This document shows positions 1-10,137 of a stretch of DNA of 58,994 bases, one piece after another. The position numbers and the translations under genes are program-made. Below the pieces are notes generated by a model, which had not been told where the DNA came from, did not search any database, and saw only the letters and a program-made list of their open reading frames with translations. How positions within the stretch are numbered: the first letter of the stretch is position 1; every line of letters begins with the position of its first letter. This DNA comes from an uncultured Bacteroides sp. (GTDB lineage: Bacteria; Bacteroidota; Bacteroidia; Bacteroidales; Bacteroidaceae): the NCBI GenBank assembly GCA_944320945.1, contig CALUJK010000128.1, forward strand, positions 1 to 58,994, given 5' to 3'.

Positions 1-32
1 AAGTAGAATAATAACAAAAAAAAATAAAGATT

Positions 33-1949
33 ATGGGAAAAATTATTGGTATCGACTTAGGAACTACAAACTCGTGTGTTGCTGTATTCGAAGGCAACGA
101 ACCGGTAGTGATTGCAAATAGTGAAGGTAAGCGTACAACTCCTTCTGTGGTGGCATTTGTAGATGGTGGCGAACGTAAAGTGGGTGACCCTGCTAAACGT
201 CAGGCCATTACAAACCCCAAACGTACGGTGTACTCCATCAAACGTTTCATGGGTGAGAACTGGCAACAGGTGCAAAAGGAAATTTCCCGCGTGCCCTATC
301 CGGTAGTAAATGATAACAACATGCCGCGTGTAGATATTGACGGACGTCACTATACTCCGCAGGAAATTTCAGCGATGGTACTTCAGAAAATGAAGAAAAC
401 TGCTGAGGACTATCTGGGTCAGGAAGTGACAGAAGCCGTTATCACTGTGCCTGCTTATTTCTCTGACTCTCAACGTCAGGCTACTAAGGAAGCCGGACAG
501 ATTGCAGGTCTCGATGTAAAGCGTATTGTGAACGAGCCTACGGCTGCCGCTTTGGCTTATGGTATCGATAAGGCTAATAAGGACATGAAGGTCGCAGTAT
601 TCGACTTGGGTGGTGGTACGTTTGATATCTCCATTCTGGAATTCGGTGGCGGTGTATTTGAAGTGTTGGCAACCAACGGTGATACCCATCTGGGTGGTGA
701 TGACTTTGACCAGGTAATCATCAATTGGCTTGTACAAGAGTTTAAGAATGATGAAGGTGCAGACTTGACAAGCGACCCTATGGCTATGCAACGTCTGAAG
801 GAAGCTGCTGAGAAGGCTAAGATAGAATTGTCTTCTTCTACTTCTACGGAAATCAACTTGCCTTACATCATGCCGGTAGGTGGTGTGCCTAAGCACTTGG
901 TAAAGACATTGACTCGTGCTAAATTCGAGCAACTGGCTCACGACCTTATCCAAGCTTGTCTGGAGCCTTGTAAGAAAGCCATGAGCGATGCAGGTCTGAG
1001 CAATTCGGATATTGATGAAGTTATCTTGGTAGGTGGTTCTTCTCGTATTCCGGCTGTACAGAAACTGGTTCAGGACTACTTTGGCAAAGTGCCTTCCAAG
1101 GGTGTTAACCCTGATGAAGTGGTTGCCGTAGGTGCAGCTATTCAGGGTGCTGTGTTGAACAAGGAAGCCGGTGTGGGTGACATCGTATTGCTGGACGTTA
1201 CGCCGTTGACACTGGGTATTGAAACTATGGGTGGTGTGATGACCAAGTTGATTGAGGCTAATACTACTATTCCTTGCAAGAAGAGCGAAGTATTCTCTAC
1301 GGCAACTGATAACCAGACTGAAGTAACGATACATGTTCTGCAAGGTGAGCGTCCTATGGCAGCGCAGAATAAATCTATCGGTCAGTTCAACTTGACAGGT
1401 ATTGCACCCGCCCGCCGTGGTGTTCCTCAGATTGAGGTAACGTTTGATATTGATGCAAACGGTATCTTGAAAGTATCGGCTAAGGATAAGGCTACCGGTA
1501 AGGAGCAAGCTATTCGTATCGAAGCTTCCAGCGGGTTGAGCAAAGAAGAAATCGACCGTATGAAAGCTGAAGCTGAAGCTAATGCCGAAGCTGACAAGAA
1601 AGAGCGTGAGAAAGTGGATAAGCTGAATCAGGCAGACTCCATGATATTCACCACGGAGAACCAATTGAAGGAATTGGGTGACAAATTGCCGGCTGATAAG
1701 AAAGCTCCTATCGAAGCTGCTCTTCAGAAACTGAAAGATGCTCACAAGGCACAAGACCTTGCTGCTATCGACAGCGCTATGGCAGAACTGAATACTGCTT
1801 TCCAAGCTGCCAGTGCCGAGATGTATGCCCAGACAGGTGCACAAGGCAATGCCAATGCCGGCCAGCAAGCTGACAATAACCAGCAAGCAGGTGGCAACAA
1901 TGCAAAGCATGATGATGTGCAGGATGCAGACTTTGAGGAAGTGAAGTAA
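33..1949 (+). CDS. dnaK: Molecular chaperone DnaK (Hsp70)
   Basis: Cytosolic ATP-dependent chaperone that binds exposed hydrophobic segments and works with DnaJ and GrpE. The 638-residue length is normal for the family. The ATPase domain opens with [12 protein letters not shown], carries the [10 protein letters not shown] phosphate loop near residue 195 and [10 protein letters not shown] near 340. The substrate-binding beta domain follows (about 390-500), then the helical lid and a Gln/Asn/Ala-rich linker ending in the usual acidic tail ([12 protein letters not shown]). The ATG follows an A-rich leader without a clear Shine-Dalgarno, as is common in Bacteroides. Only 32 bases of upstream DNA are in the window, so its promoter and any heat-shock control are not visible. 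A strong hairpin terminator follows. Confidence 0.98.
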   Translation: MGKIIGIDLGTTNSCVAVFEGNEPVVIANSEGKRTTPSVVAFVDGGERKVGDPAKRQAITNPKRTVYSIKRFMGENWQQVQKEISRVPYPVVNDNNMPRVDIDGRHYTPQEISAMVLQKMKKTAEDYLGQEVTEAVITVPAYFSDSQRQATKEAGQIAGLDVKRIVNEPTAAALAYGIDKANKDMKVAVFDLGGGTFDISILEFGGGVFEVLATNGDTHLGGDDFDQVIINWLVQEFKNDEGADLTSDPMAMQRLKEAAEKAKIELSSSTSTEINLPYIMPVGGVPKHLVKTLTRAKFEQLAHDLIQACLEPCKKAMSDAGLSNSDIDEVILVGGSSRIPAVQKLVQDYFGKVPSKGVNPDEVVAVGAAIQGAVLNKEAGVGDIVLLDVTPLTLGIETMGGVMTKLIEANTTIPCKKSEVFSTATDNQTEVTIHVLQGERPMAAQNKSIGQFNLTGIAPARRGVPQIEVTFDIDANGILKVSAKDKATGKEQAIRIEASSGLSKEEIDRMKAEAEANAEADKKEREKVDKLNQADSMIFTTENQLKELGDKLPADKKAPIEAALQKLKDAHKAQDLAAIDSAMAELNTAFQAASAEMYAQTGAQGNANAGQQADNNQQAGGNNAKHDDVQDADFEEVK

Positions 1950-1972
1950 TCTGATAAGTAAATGATATAAGT

Positions 1973-2007
1973 AAAAAGCGTGTAACTCATGTAGCTACAC
2001 GCTTTTT
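1973..2007 (+). terminator. Intrinsic terminator of dnaK
   Basis: A 12-bp perfect stem, AAAAAGCGTGTA pairing with TACACGCTTTTT (1973-1984 with 1996-2007), encloses an 11-base spacer. The 3' side ends in a T run. It lies 24 bases after the dnaK stop codon and faces the convergent helicase gene, so it may stop transcription from both sides. Confidence 0.85.
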
Positions 2008-2039
2008 GTATTTATAGGGGTATAATAATTGTGGTATAT

Positions 2040-3452
2040 TTATTCTATCTGTGTCGGAGGGTAATTTATCAAATAGAGAGTACCGGTGGCTCGTGTAAAA
2101 GCGGTGTAGAGCCAGCGAAAGTAATTGGAAGTTAATAGGTCATCGGTCATATAACCTTGGTCGATAAAGACGTTTTTCCACTGTCCTCCTTGGGCTTTGT
2201 GGCAGGTGATGGCATAAGCATATTTTACTTGTAGTGCGTTGTAGTACGGATCCTCTTTCATCTTTTTCATGCGATCACGTTTCAGAGGAATGTTAGCATA
2301 ATCTTCGAGTACGGTTTGAAAGAGACGTTCACTGTCCGCATGACTAAGTGCCGGAGCATCGGTATGCAAAGTGTCGAGTAATAGATTGATGTCTAACTCG
2401 ATGTCGTTTTGGTCGGGGAAGGTGAGGGTGGCTTCGGCAAAGCGGAAACCGTATAGCTCACGTACACGACGGATGCGACGTACTTCGACAAGCTCACCGT
2501 TAGCAATGAAATCCATTTCACGGTTCCCCCAATGATAGTTGTTCTTTGCTACCATTAGTAAGTCTCCGGAGTTCAGTTCATCTTCCCGCCAGAGAATTTG
2601 GGCACGGATTCCTTTATTGTATAGATTGGCTCGCTTGTTTGAACGGCAAATAACAATGGTTTCTTCTAAACCGTCGCGGTCGTAACATTGTTCCAGTGCT
2701 TCTATCAGTTCATTGCCCGGTATGACGCGGATGTCGGGAAAACCGGTGATTCGTATTTTAGGCAAGTCGTAGTATGATTCATCAGCGATGAGGCGGCGTA
2801 ATTGTGTCGCATTCCAAAGAATACCCGATGCTTGTTCTTGTCGTACAACTTGTGTTAAGTCGATTTCTGTTACCGTTAGTCCATAGCCGCGTAAGGCGTC
2901 TCCGAAAAGGGCCGGACTTAGTTCTTCTCCTACCGGTGGTAGCTGTGCCGTATCGCCCATCAGTAGGAGGCGGCATCCTTCTCCGGAATAAACAAATTGT
3001 ACTAAGTCGTCTAATAGTCGTCCTGTGCCGAACATGGAGCCGGATAGCCCATCATTGGCAATCATGGAGGATTCATCTATTATATATAATGTGTGAGTGG
3101 TCAGATTGTCGTTTAGCGAAAAGTTTTCAGTGTCATTAGAGAAAGAACGTTGCCGGTAAATCTTCTTATGGATGGTAAAAGCCGGATGTCCGGCATAAGA
3201 GGCAAAAATTTTGGCTGCCCGTCCGGTAGGGGCTAAAAGTACGGATTTTTGTTGGAGGTTGTCAAGGGTACGTACCAAAGCTCCGACTAATGAGGTCTTA
3301 CCGGTACCGGCATATCCCCGAAGCAAGAATGCAGTATCTTTGTCGGTGGAACAGAGGAAGTCAGCAAGTGTTTTGATGGCATTTTCTTGTTCTGAGGTTG
3401 GTTGATAAGGAAAATTTTCCTTAATTTGCCTTTCTAAATAGTTATTTATCAT
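2040..3452 (-). CDS. RecD-like ATP-dependent DNA helicase (superfamily 1)
   Basis: Probable 5'-3' DNA helicase of the RecD/Pif1-like branch of superfamily 1. The Walker A motif GYAGTGKT is near residue 45, a DESSM Walker B follows near 125, then GDTAQLPPV (motif III type). The C-terminal UvrD_C_2-type segment AITCHKAQGGQWKNV is near residue 435. At 470 residues it is shorter than RecD2 and lacks its long N-terminal extension. I start at the ATG giving MINNYLERQ; an in-frame upstream codon at 3482 would add ten residues that look like leader sequence. It is convergent with dnaK. No RecB or RecC partner is nearby, so a stand-alone repair role is inferred. Confidence 0.88.
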   Translation of the reverse strand: MINNYLERQIKENFPYQPTSEQENAIKTLADFLCSTDKDTAFLLRGYAGTGKTSLVGALVRTLDNLQQKSVLLAPTGRAAKIFASYAGHPAFTIHKKIYRQRSFSNDTENFSLNDNLTTHTLYIIDESSMIANDGLSGSMFGTGRLLDDLVQFVYSGEGCRLLLMGDTAQLPPVGEELSPALFGDALRGYGLTVTEIDLTQVVRQEQASGILWNATQLRRLIADESYYDLPKIRITGFPDIRVIPGNELIEALEQCYDRDGLEETIVICRSNKRANLYNKGIRAQILWREDELNSGDLLMVAKNNYHWGNREMDFIANGELVEVRRIRRVRELYGFRFAEATLTFPDQNDIELDINLLLDTLHTDAPALSHADSERLFQTVLEDYANIPLKRDRMKKMKEDPYYNALQVKYAYAITCHKAQGGQWKNVFIDQGYMTDDLLTSNYFRWLYTAFTRATGTLYLINYPPTQIE

Positions 3453-3504
3453 TTTTGCATAAGAAAAATTTAACCGAAACAATCGTAATTCAATTTATTT
3501 CTTT

Positions 3505-3512
3505 TATTTTTG
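3505..3512 (+). promoter_or_regulatory. Candidate -7 promoter box for the 3547 gene
   Basis: TATTTTTG matches the Bacteroides -7 consensus TAnnTTTG exactly, 34 bases before the ATG at 3547. No convincing TTTG -33 element was seen, so the call rests on one box and its position. Confidence 0.5.
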
Positions 3513-3546
3513 CGGTGCGAATATAATAACTAAAAACATATTTATC

Positions 3547-4233
3547 ATGAAAACAGTATTGAATATTGTGTTAGGCTTGTGCATCGTAGCATTGATTTAC
3601 ATTTGCTATGCCAGCATCATGGGACCTATCAATTTTGAGAATGAGAAGAAGATTAGAGATAACGCTGTTATCGCTCGTCTGCTTGACATCCGTAAGGCGC
3701 AATTGGAATATCGAAATCTGCATGACCAGCAGTATACCGATAGCTTTGATGTGTTGATTAACTTTGTGAAGACTCAAAAACTTCCGTTTATTTATAAAGA
3801 GGGTGAATTGGATGATGACCAATTGGAAAAAGGTTTGACGGAAAAGAAAGCTGTTGACATTGTTAATAAGGCTAAAAGAACTGGCAACTATTCTGAGGTA
3901 AAGAAATGGGGTTTGGAGAACTTTAAGCGTGATACAATGTGGGTGGCTGTTTTGGATACAGTGTTCCCCAAAGGCTTTAATGCAGATTCCATGAGATATA
4001 TTCCTTATGGCAATGGTGCTGAATTTGAAATGGCTATTAGAAATGATACTGCTAAGTCTGGTGCGCCGTTCTGTTTGCTCGAAGTAAAAGCTCCGTATGA
4101 TATCTATTTGAGTGGTTTGGACAAGCAGGAAATTATCAATTTGAAAGACATGCAGACTAAGTTAGGTAAATACTGTGGTCTGAAGATTGGTGACTTGGAG
4201 ACTGCTAACAACAATGCTGGTAACTGGGAATAA
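3547..4233 (+). CDS. Membrane-anchored protein of unknown function
   Basis: Not recognised as a named family. The 228-residue product starts with one hydrophobic helix (about residues 5-26) and is otherwise soluble and charged, so an N-in anchor with a periplasmic body is likely. The segment after the helix (IRDNAVIARLLDIRKAQLEY, about 37-56) is a long amphipathic helix and the layout loosely recalls pseudopilins. No prepilin peptidase site (G before F/M and E5) is visible, so this is only a resemblance. It is followed after three bases by the DUF3822-type gene and then by rsmD, so these three form a probable operon. Confidence 0.7.
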   Translation: MKTVLNIVLGLCIVALIYICYASIMGPINFENEKKIRDNAVIARLLDIRKAQLEYRNLHDQQYTDSFDVLINFVKTQKLPFIYKEGELDDDQLEKGLTEKKAVDIVNKAKRTGNYSEVKKWGLENFKRDTMWVAVLDTVFPKGFNADSMRYIPYGNGAEFEMAIRNDTAKSGAPFCLLEVKAPYDIYLSGLDKQEIINLKDMQTKLGKYCGLKIGDLETANNNAGNWE

Positions 4234-4236
4234 TAG

Positions 4237-5016
4237 ATGATAGAAAATACTGATTTTAATAAATCGGAACAATATACATTATCCATCCGTCTTGCTACGG
4301 ATGGATTTTCTTTTTCTATATTCAATCCTTTGAGTGATGAGATTCTCTCTATTGTGGATTATAATATTGATGGGTCTCTCTCTTTAACGGCTAATTTGAA
4401 GCAGGCTTTTGCGTCTATCGAATGGCTGTCATATACTTATCGGCGTGTCAATGTTATTGTGGTTGGTAAACGTTATACGCTTCTTCCTTTGGAGTTCTTT
4501 GAAGATGAGGATATTGAAACCGTTTTTTACCACAATCATTCTAAACGGGAGAATGAGTTTGTCAGTTATAACATTCTGCTGAGAAATGGAGTTGTAGTCT
4601 TGTTTGGGATGGATAAGAGTGCTCATGACTTCCTGTATGAGCGCTACCCGGAGACACGGTTTTATGTACAGACGACCCCTTTGATTGAGTATTACTCTGT
4701 GAAAAGCCGTTTGGGCAATAATTGTAAATTATATGCTCATCGGAGGAAAAATGCAGTAGATGTCTTTGTCTTTGATTGCGGTAGGCTTCGGTTGGCAAAT
4801 TCCTATACGTGTAATGAAGTGAATGATTGCATCTATTATTTGCTGTATGTTTGGAAGCAATTGGGGATGGAACAAGAACGTGACGAGCTGCATCTTTCCG
4901 GTCAGTTGCAGGCTAAGGAATATCTGCTATCTGAATTGAGGAGATTTGTTAGAAGAGTATTTGTCATGAACCCTTGTGAAAATTTGGATTTACGGGCTAT
5001 CAGTTTATGCGAGTAA
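4237..5016 (+). CDS. DUF3822-type protein encoded before rsmD
   Basis: A 259-residue soluble protein with no signal peptide. Bacteroidetes commonly carry a DUF3822 protein immediately upstream of rsmD, and the length, the opening (SIRLATDGFSFSIFNPLSDE) and the position fit. The family is thought to have an actin/ASKHA-like fold from its sequence pattern, but its biochemical role is unknown. Three bases separate it from the upstream membrane protein, and its last ten bases overlap the start of rsmD in another frame, indicating translational coupling. A link to ribosome maturation is inferred only from this coupling. Confidence 0.75.
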   Translation: MIENTDFNKSEQYTLSIRLATDGFSFSIFNPLSDEILSIVDYNIDGSLSLTANLKQAFASIEWLSYTYRRVNVIVVGKRYTLLPLEFFEDEDIETVFYHNHSKRENEFVSYNILLRNGVVVLFGMDKSAHDFLYERYPETRFYVQTTPLIEYYSVKSRLGNNCKLYAHRRKNAVDVFVFDCGRLRLANSYTCNEVNDCIYYLLYVWKQLGMEQERDELHLSGQLQAKEYLLSELRRFVRRVFVMNPCENLDLRAISLCE

Positions 5017-5546
5017 TTAGTGGTATATACAAGCGGAGGCATTTTGATATTCCCCGCAACTTTAAGGCACGTCCTACTACGGATTTTGCCAAAGAGAATC
5101 TGTTCAATGTACTTTCCAATAGAATTGATTTTGAGGATAGCATTCGTGCGCTCGACCTTTTTGCAGGAACCGGAAGCATTAGCATCGAGTTGCTGTCAAG
5201 AGGCTGTGAACAGGTAGTTAGTATAGAGAAAGACCGTGACCATTTTGCTTTCATTTGTAAGGTAATGAAAGAGCTAAAGATTGAAAAATGTATTCCTATT
5301 CGTGGAGATGTCTTTAAATACATTACTAGTAATGGTGGACGTGATACGTTCGACTTCATTTTTGCAGACCCGCCGTATGCGCTTGCCGAATTAGAAATAT
5401 TGCCTGATCTTATCTTTGAACACGGATTGTTAAAAGAGCAAGGTTTATTTGTCCTGGAGCATGGTAAGAATAATCATTTTGAGTCACATCCGCATTTTCA
5501 GGAACGTCGGGTATATGGTAGTGTAAACTTCTCGTTCTTCCAGTAA
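5007..5546 (+). CDS. rsmD: 16S rRNA (guanine966-N2)-methyltransferase RsmD
   Basis: SAM-dependent methyltransferase modifying G966 (E. coli numbering) of 16S rRNA in the 30S subunit. The 179-residue length matches the family. It opens with MRVISGIYKRR, as RsmD proteins do. The SAM-binding motif LDLFAGTGSISIEL is near residues 48-61, and the catalytic DPPYA motif near 122-126 is the variant of (N/D)PP(Y/F). The start overlaps the upstream gene (ATG inside its last codons), so translation is probably coupled. It is convergent with the cardiolipin synthase only 12 bases away, with no obvious terminator between them. Confidence 0.95.
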   Translation: MRVISGIYKRRHFDIPRNFKARPTTDFAKENLFNVLSNRIDFEDSIRALDLFAGTGSISIELLSRGCEQVVSIEKDRDHFAFICKVMKELKIEKCIPIRGDVFKYITSNGGRDTFDFIFADPPYALAELEILPDLIFEHGLLKEQGLFVLEHGKNNHFESHPHFQERRVYGSVNFSFFQ

Positions 5547-5558
5547 GGAGGTTCTATA

Positions 5559-6998
5559 TTAAAGTAAGGGCGAAAGCAGTCGGACGAGGCTTTCTGCCAT
5601 TTTTCTATACCATGGTCGTTTTATCCAATTCTTGAGTAATATCTGTGTACAGTCTCGTTGGTCTTGGAGAAATATTTCGCGCATTTGTAGAGCTGTTTCT
5701 TCATCGTAGATAAATGCGTTTATCTCAAAATTATGCTCAAAACTGCGAAAATCTAGATTGGTAGAACCCACAGTAGAGAGTGCGTCATCCGAGACCATCA
5801 TCTTAGAGTGTAGAAATCCTTTTTTATAGAAATAGACTTTTACTCCAGCACGTAGCATATCGGCAATAAATGAGCAAGAAGCCAAGTGGATGAGCCAATT
5901 GTCTGCTCGCATAGGTAACATTAACCGGATGTCCACACCAGCCAAGGCTGCTGTTTGCAAGGCTGATGCTATCGGTTCAGTCGGTAGGAAATAAGGGGTT
6001 TGCAAGTAAAAGTATTTTTGAGAGCCGATGATTGCCATTGTCAGTCCTTGCATGATTTTCTTCCATTGGCTTACCGGGTCACTAGTTACTATTTGTACCA
6101 ATGAAGTTCCTAAATTTTCTATTTTAGGGAAATAAGCAGATGAAGTTATTAAGGTACGGTTTACGAAGTACCAATCTAATAAGAAAGCCATTTGTAATCC
6201 GTGTACAGCTTTACCTTTTAATAGAATGTGCGTATCTCGCCATACGCCCCAAGAAAAGCCACGTATATAGCGTTCTGCAAGATTCATCCCTCCAACAAAT
6301 CCGGTTGCTCCATCGATAATTACCACTTTCCGATGATTCCGGTAGTTGACACGACTGGTAAACAAAGGGAAACGTACTTTTAAGAAACTATGAACTTCGA
6401 TACCGGATTCAAGCATTTCATTGTAAAAGCGGTCCGGAACATGCCAACAGCCTACATCATCATAAATCACACGTACTTCTACTCCGGCTTTGGCTTTCTC
6501 TATCAAGACATCTCTTATCATCCGTCCCACAGCATCATCCTCTATAATGTAGAATTCTAGATGGATGTGATGTTTGGCTTTTTGAAGCTCACGCAACAAA
6601 GATTGTAAGAATGTACTTCCGGAGGTATATGTTTCTATTTGATTACCATTAAAAGGAAAGGCTTGATTGATATTTTGGAATAAACTTGTTAATCGGGTAT
6701 AACGTAGAGGGACGATATCTGAGTTCTGGTTTAAATATTCACTCATCGGGTGTTTGATAAGACGTCCATATCCTTTTTTGCTGATGACACGTTCATGCCG
6801 TTGGTCGCGTCCGAAGAAGAAGTAAAGTATCAATCCGATAACCGGTAGAAACATCAGAATCAATATCCACGTTAATGTTTTCACCGGATTGCGATTATCA
6901 AGAATAATAACGATAATCGTACCGATGATTATGCCGAAATAAATCACATCAAATGTGATAGTTGCTATCAGATTCGTGATGTAACTCCAATCTATCAT
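5559..6998 (-). CDS. cls: Cardiolipin synthase, membrane-bound phospholipase D family
   Basis: Condenses two phosphatidylglycerols, or a related lipid pair, to cardiolipin in the inner membrane. About 479 residues, the usual size. Two N-terminal hydrophobic helices are followed by two HxKxxxxD motifs: NHRKVVIIDG near residue 235 and LHSKMMVSDD near 410. I prefer the ATG giving MIDWSYITN: a consensus -7 box lies at 7004-7011, only a few bases upstream, which makes the longer in-frame start at 7046 unlikely. A second phospholipase-D-type synthase with a secretory leader lies at 33930-35159. Confidence 0.93.
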   Translation of the reverse strand: MIDWSYITNLIATITFDVIYFGIIIGTIIVIILDNRNPVKTLTWILILMFLPVIGLILYFFFGRDQRHERVISKKGYGRLIKHPMSEYLNQNSDIVPLRYTRLTSLFQNINQAFPFNGNQIETYTSGSTFLQSLLRELQKAKHHIHLEFYIIEDDAVGRMIRDVLIEKAKAGVEVRVIYDDVGCWHVPDRFYNEMLESGIEVHSFLKVRFPLFTSRVNYRNHRKVVIIDGATGFVGGMNLAERYIRGFSWGVWRDTHILLKGKAVHGLQMAFLLDWYFVNRTLITSSAYFPKIENLGTSLVQIVTSDPVSQWKKIMQGLTMAIIGSQKYFYLQTPYFLPTEPIASALQTAALAGVDIRLMLPMRADNWLIHLASCSFIADMLRAGVKVYFYKKGFLHSKMMVSDDALSTVGSTNLDFRSFEHNFEINAFIYDEETALQMREIFLQDQRDCTQILLKNWIKRPWYRKMAESLVRLLSPLL

Positions 6999-7003
6999 AG
7001 GAG

Positions 7004-7011
7004 CAAATATA
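7004..7011 (-). promoter_or_regulatory. Candidate -7 box for the cardiolipin synthase gene
   Basis: On the minus strand TATATTTG matches TAnnTTTG and ends five bases before the chosen ATG at 6998. If it is used, the mRNA would be almost leaderless. This decides against the upstream start codon at 7046. Confidence 0.4.
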
Positions 7012-7079
7012 GTGAAATAAGACGAAAGTGAAACGATAAATTGCATTTAATGCCGATTACCGTTTCACTTTCGTTTATT

Positions 7080-9986
7080 TTAGAATCTTCTGTGTGGGGG
7101 ACGTCCTCCACCAAAAGGCGGCCGATGTCCGTCGCCTTTCGGCCGTTCTCGGGTGATTTTACCACCGAAGATGTTCAACCTGTAAATGAAGTGGAACATA
7201 CAGTAACTGTTGATACCATTATATTCATAGACAGAACGTCCCGTAGCCGTCAGTGAACGGCTGATGTTGCTTTGTTGTTGAAGGATATCATATAACTCGA
7301 CACTGACAGTTGCGTCTCCTTTCAGGAATGTTTGCGAGAGTTGGGCATTCCATATCAATTCATTGCGGTTCATACTACTGTCACGGTAACCTCGTCGGCT
7401 TTGGTTAGCGATGTTTGTAGTGAATGTCATATTCCACGGTGCGGTGAGAGTCGTATTGGCACCGTATGAGAATGTATAAGGATTCTGATTATTATCAGGC
7501 GTCAGTTTGTCTTTCTCTATGGAGTAAGAGAACGTTCCGTTCAGGCCAAATTCAAACCAGTCATTCCGGTATGCGGCATTTAAACGTTCATTTAAGGTCA
7601 GATTGGTTGTTGTATTCTTACGCTCGATTCTTGTTTGTGAGTCCGTCAGGTAGCCGACATTGTTCTGATAATTGATGTTTGAGAACGAGTTGATAGTGTA
7701 TTTCTTGTTACGAAGTGCTGTGTTGAAACCAAACATACCGAATGCACTCCAATTACCGTTGATGTTTTTCGGGGTAGTGGTCCATCCACCGGTCGATTCA
7801 TTATATACCCGACTGTTACTTACGCTATTCTGTGTCATGGAGTAGCTGGCGTGTGCCATCATTCCCCGCTGCTTGTCTGCATCATACGTGTTGTAGAAGA
7901 AACGCATGGTATGCGTAAAGGATGGTTTCAGACCGGGGTTACCGATTCGTATGTTTTGCGGATTCGAGTTATCCACAATCGGCAATAAGTTTTCCATGGA
8001 AGGCTGACTGCTTCGTCCACGATACGTAAATCGTAATTGACTGACTTTAGAGAAACGATACCGGAAATCAATGTTGGGCGCAAAATTGAACACGTTACGT
8101 GTCGTGTCAATCATATAATCTCCTCTTTTATAGGACAGAATGGTGTGCTGTGGTTGGAAAGACATACCGGCACTCAACTGATATTTTTCACGGATGAAAC
8201 GCAATGACACGGAAGCGTCGTGGTTAAAGTAGCGGTATTCGGCATATTTTCCCAGACTATCCAACTCGTTTTCTTTGTATTGGGGAGGAAGCGGCATACC
8301 CAGTTTCCATTGATTGTCACTGGCATACAAGTCATAAGTTTTCTTATCGCTCTCACTATATTTATACTGAAATTGATAGCTGAACTGCAAGAATGTAGCG
8401 CGTGCTATCGGTTCGCTGTAAGTAAATTGTGCCCGATAGTTAAAGTCCTTTGTCGGGGTATGGATATACTGATTACGGATTAATATGGAGTCTTGTCCCG
8501 GATTCATCAGGCTTTCAATTAAGAAGTAGTTTGTTTGCGATTCTGTGAACTGTTGGTTGATATTATTTCCATATTCGAATCGTCCTCTGAAAGTGATATT
8601 TCGTCCTTTCGAATTCAACCGTCTGTTGGCTTGTAAGGTACCTTCAAATTCGACGTTCTTGCTATCGGTTATAGTTCCACTGTTAATGGCGTTTACCCGA
8701 ATATCTTCCAACGGGTCCTCTCCATCTTCGTCCAGTTTGTCGAGATTTAGATAGTCGTTAGGATTTGTCACAAAATTATATGGGTCATCATTAAACGTTC
8801 CCGATTCTGAATTAGATAAGTTGTCTGTTTTTCCATATGAGAAGTTGGGGCGGAAAATAATGTTTGTCATCGTGTCCGGTTTCCACTCCAAGCGGAAATT
8901 GGCTCGGAAAGATTTGCTTCGGTTGTCTGCCAAAGTATTGGCATTGGAGAACGAATTGCCGCTTGTCAAGAAATCTTCCGTAGAACCGGTACTTTGAATA
9001 TCTTGTCCCACATAATTGTAGCGGACACTACCATCTGTTTCTAGTTTTTCTGTCTCGGTAGAAAAGTTTAATCCAACCCAGCTTCGGGTTGTCTGTCCGT
9101 TGTTACGACGCCAACGTGGACCTCCTCCGCCACCAGAGAATCCCTGGTCGTTTACATTGTTTGTAGAACCGATAAGTGATACTTGCGTTTTGTCGCGGAA
9201 ATAATTTACCATACCGCGTACGGAGTAGCGTCCTTTCGTACCGTAAGCCGCATCTATATTGCTGAACCACCCCGTGTTCATCTCTTTCTTGACGGTTAAG
9301 TCGAGAACAGTTTCTTCTTCACCGTCATCAATACCGGTGACACGTGCCAAGTCAGATTTTTTGTCATAAGCTTTTAACTTGTCTATCATTTCTACAGGCA
9401 AATTTTTCAATCCGGTTGCCACATCGCCTCCAAAAAACTCCTTGCCGTTGACTAATATTTTCGAAACATCTTTACCATTGATCTTTACGTTACCGTCGTC
9501 GTCAATTTCTGCGCCGGGCAATTTTTTTACCAATTCTTCCAACATAGCTCCTTCCGGAGTGCGGTAAGCTGATGAGTTATATTGCATAGTATCTTCTACC
9601 ACTTGCACCTGCGGAGCCTGTGCGGTGATAACAGTTTCTGCCAACATAATGGCATCTGACTCTAATGTAAGTGTGCCGACATTTTTTCGAGGAGTCGAGG
9701 AAGAAAGTTGCAAGGGTATATATTTGGTTTTAAACCCGATGTAGGAGACTTTCAGTAAATATTTACCGGCTTTGACACGCGGAAGGGTAAATCTCCCGTT
9801 GACGTCAGAGGCAATACCGGCGGCATACGTGCTGTCCGGTAATGATAATAATTGGATAGTAGCTTGTATGGCAGGCTCTTTTGTATCTTCAACGATTTGC
9901 CCGCTTACTGTAATGTTTTTGGTTTGTGCAAGTGCAGAACAAGTTGCTATTAGTAACAACAATATTCCACTAATCCTCTTTTTCAT
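7080..9986 (-). CDS. Outer-membrane beta-barrel protein with carboxypeptidase-regulatory-like domain
   Basis: A 968-residue TonB-dependent-receptor-like protein. The signal peptide (MKKRISGILLLLIATCSALA) is followed by a carboxypeptidase-regulatory/DUF4480-like beta domain (about 22-110) and a plug-like region with VLVNGK-type repeats around 150-240. The rest is a long barrel rich in aromatic and polar strands, typical of the OMP_b-brl_3 group. The C terminus is unusual: a Gly/Pro/Arg-rich tail ending PPHRRF instead of a barrel-closing strand. It is not paired with a SusD homologue, so nutrient specificity cannot be assigned. The start at 9986 is set by the signal peptide; an upstream in-frame extension to 10091 has no leader character. 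Confidence 0.88.
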   Translation of the reverse strand: MKKRISGILLLLIATCSALAQTKNITVSGQIVEDTKEPAIQATIQLLSLPDSTYAAGIASDVNGRFTLPRVKAGKYLLKVSYIGFKTKYIPLQLSSSTPRKNVGTLTLESDAIMLAETVITAQAPQVQVVEDTMQYNSSAYRTPEGAMLEELVKKLPGAEIDDDGNVKINGKDVSKILVNGKEFFGGDVATGLKNLPVEMIDKLKAYDKKSDLARVTGIDDGEEETVLDLTVKKEMNTGWFSNIDAAYGTKGRYSVRGMVNYFRDKTQVSLIGSTNNVNDQGFSGGGGGPRWRRNNGQTTRSWVGLNFSTETEKLETDGSVRYNYVGQDIQSTGSTEDFLTSGNSFSNANTLADNRSKSFRANFRLEWKPDTMTNIIFRPNFSYGKTDNLSNSESGTFNDDPYNFVTNPNDYLNLDKLDEDGEDPLEDIRVNAINSGTITDSKNVEFEGTLQANRRLNSKGRNITFRGRFEYGNNINQQFTESQTNYFLIESLMNPGQDSILIRNQYIHTPTKDFNYRAQFTYSEPIARATFLQFSYQFQYKYSESDKKTYDLYASDNQWKLGMPLPPQYKENELDSLGKYAEYRYFNHDASVSLRFIREKYQLSAGMSFQPQHTILSYKRGDYMIDTTRNVFNFAPNIDFRYRFSKVSQLRFTYRGRSSQPSMENLLPIVDNSNPQNIRIGNPGLKPSFTHTMRFFYNTYDADKQRGMMAHASYSMTQNSVSNSRVYNESTGGWTTTPKNINGNWSAFGMFGFNTALRNKKYTINSFSNINYQNNVGYLTDSQTRIERKNTTTNLTLNERLNAAYRNDWFEFGLNGTFSYSIEKDKLTPDNNQNPYTFSYGANTTLTAPWNMTFTTNIANQSRRGYRDSSMNRNELIWNAQLSQTFLKGDATVSVELYDILQQQSNISRSLTATGRSVYEYNGINSYCMFHFIYRLNIFGGKITRERPKGDGHRPPFGGGRPPHRRF

Positions 9987-10046
9987 GCCCTGTTTTTGTC
10001 TTAAAAATAAATCAGATTTGTCTATTCGTAGTGTTTGGTTGGATAA

Positions 10047-10085
10047 AAAATAGGGAGAAAGGTTTAATCCGTTTCTCCCTATTTT
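10047..10085 (-). terminator. Intrinsic terminator after the small membrane protein gene
   Basis: A 14-bp perfect stem: 10047-10060 pairs with 10072-10085 (AAAATAGGGAGAAA on the plus strand). On the minus strand it is followed by a T run. It sits between the 10138-10551 gene and the beta-barrel gene downstream of it, so the two are probably separate transcripts. Confidence 0.8.
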
Positions 10086-10137
10086 AACCATTTTATGGAT
10101 TTACTTATAGATGTTATTTTGGCAGTAAAGCGTTCTT

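Noticed and set aside
369-1910. Long minus-strand open frame opposite dnaK
   Set aside because: It mirrors the dnaK codon pattern, has no family character, and lies on the antisense strand of a highly conserved gene.
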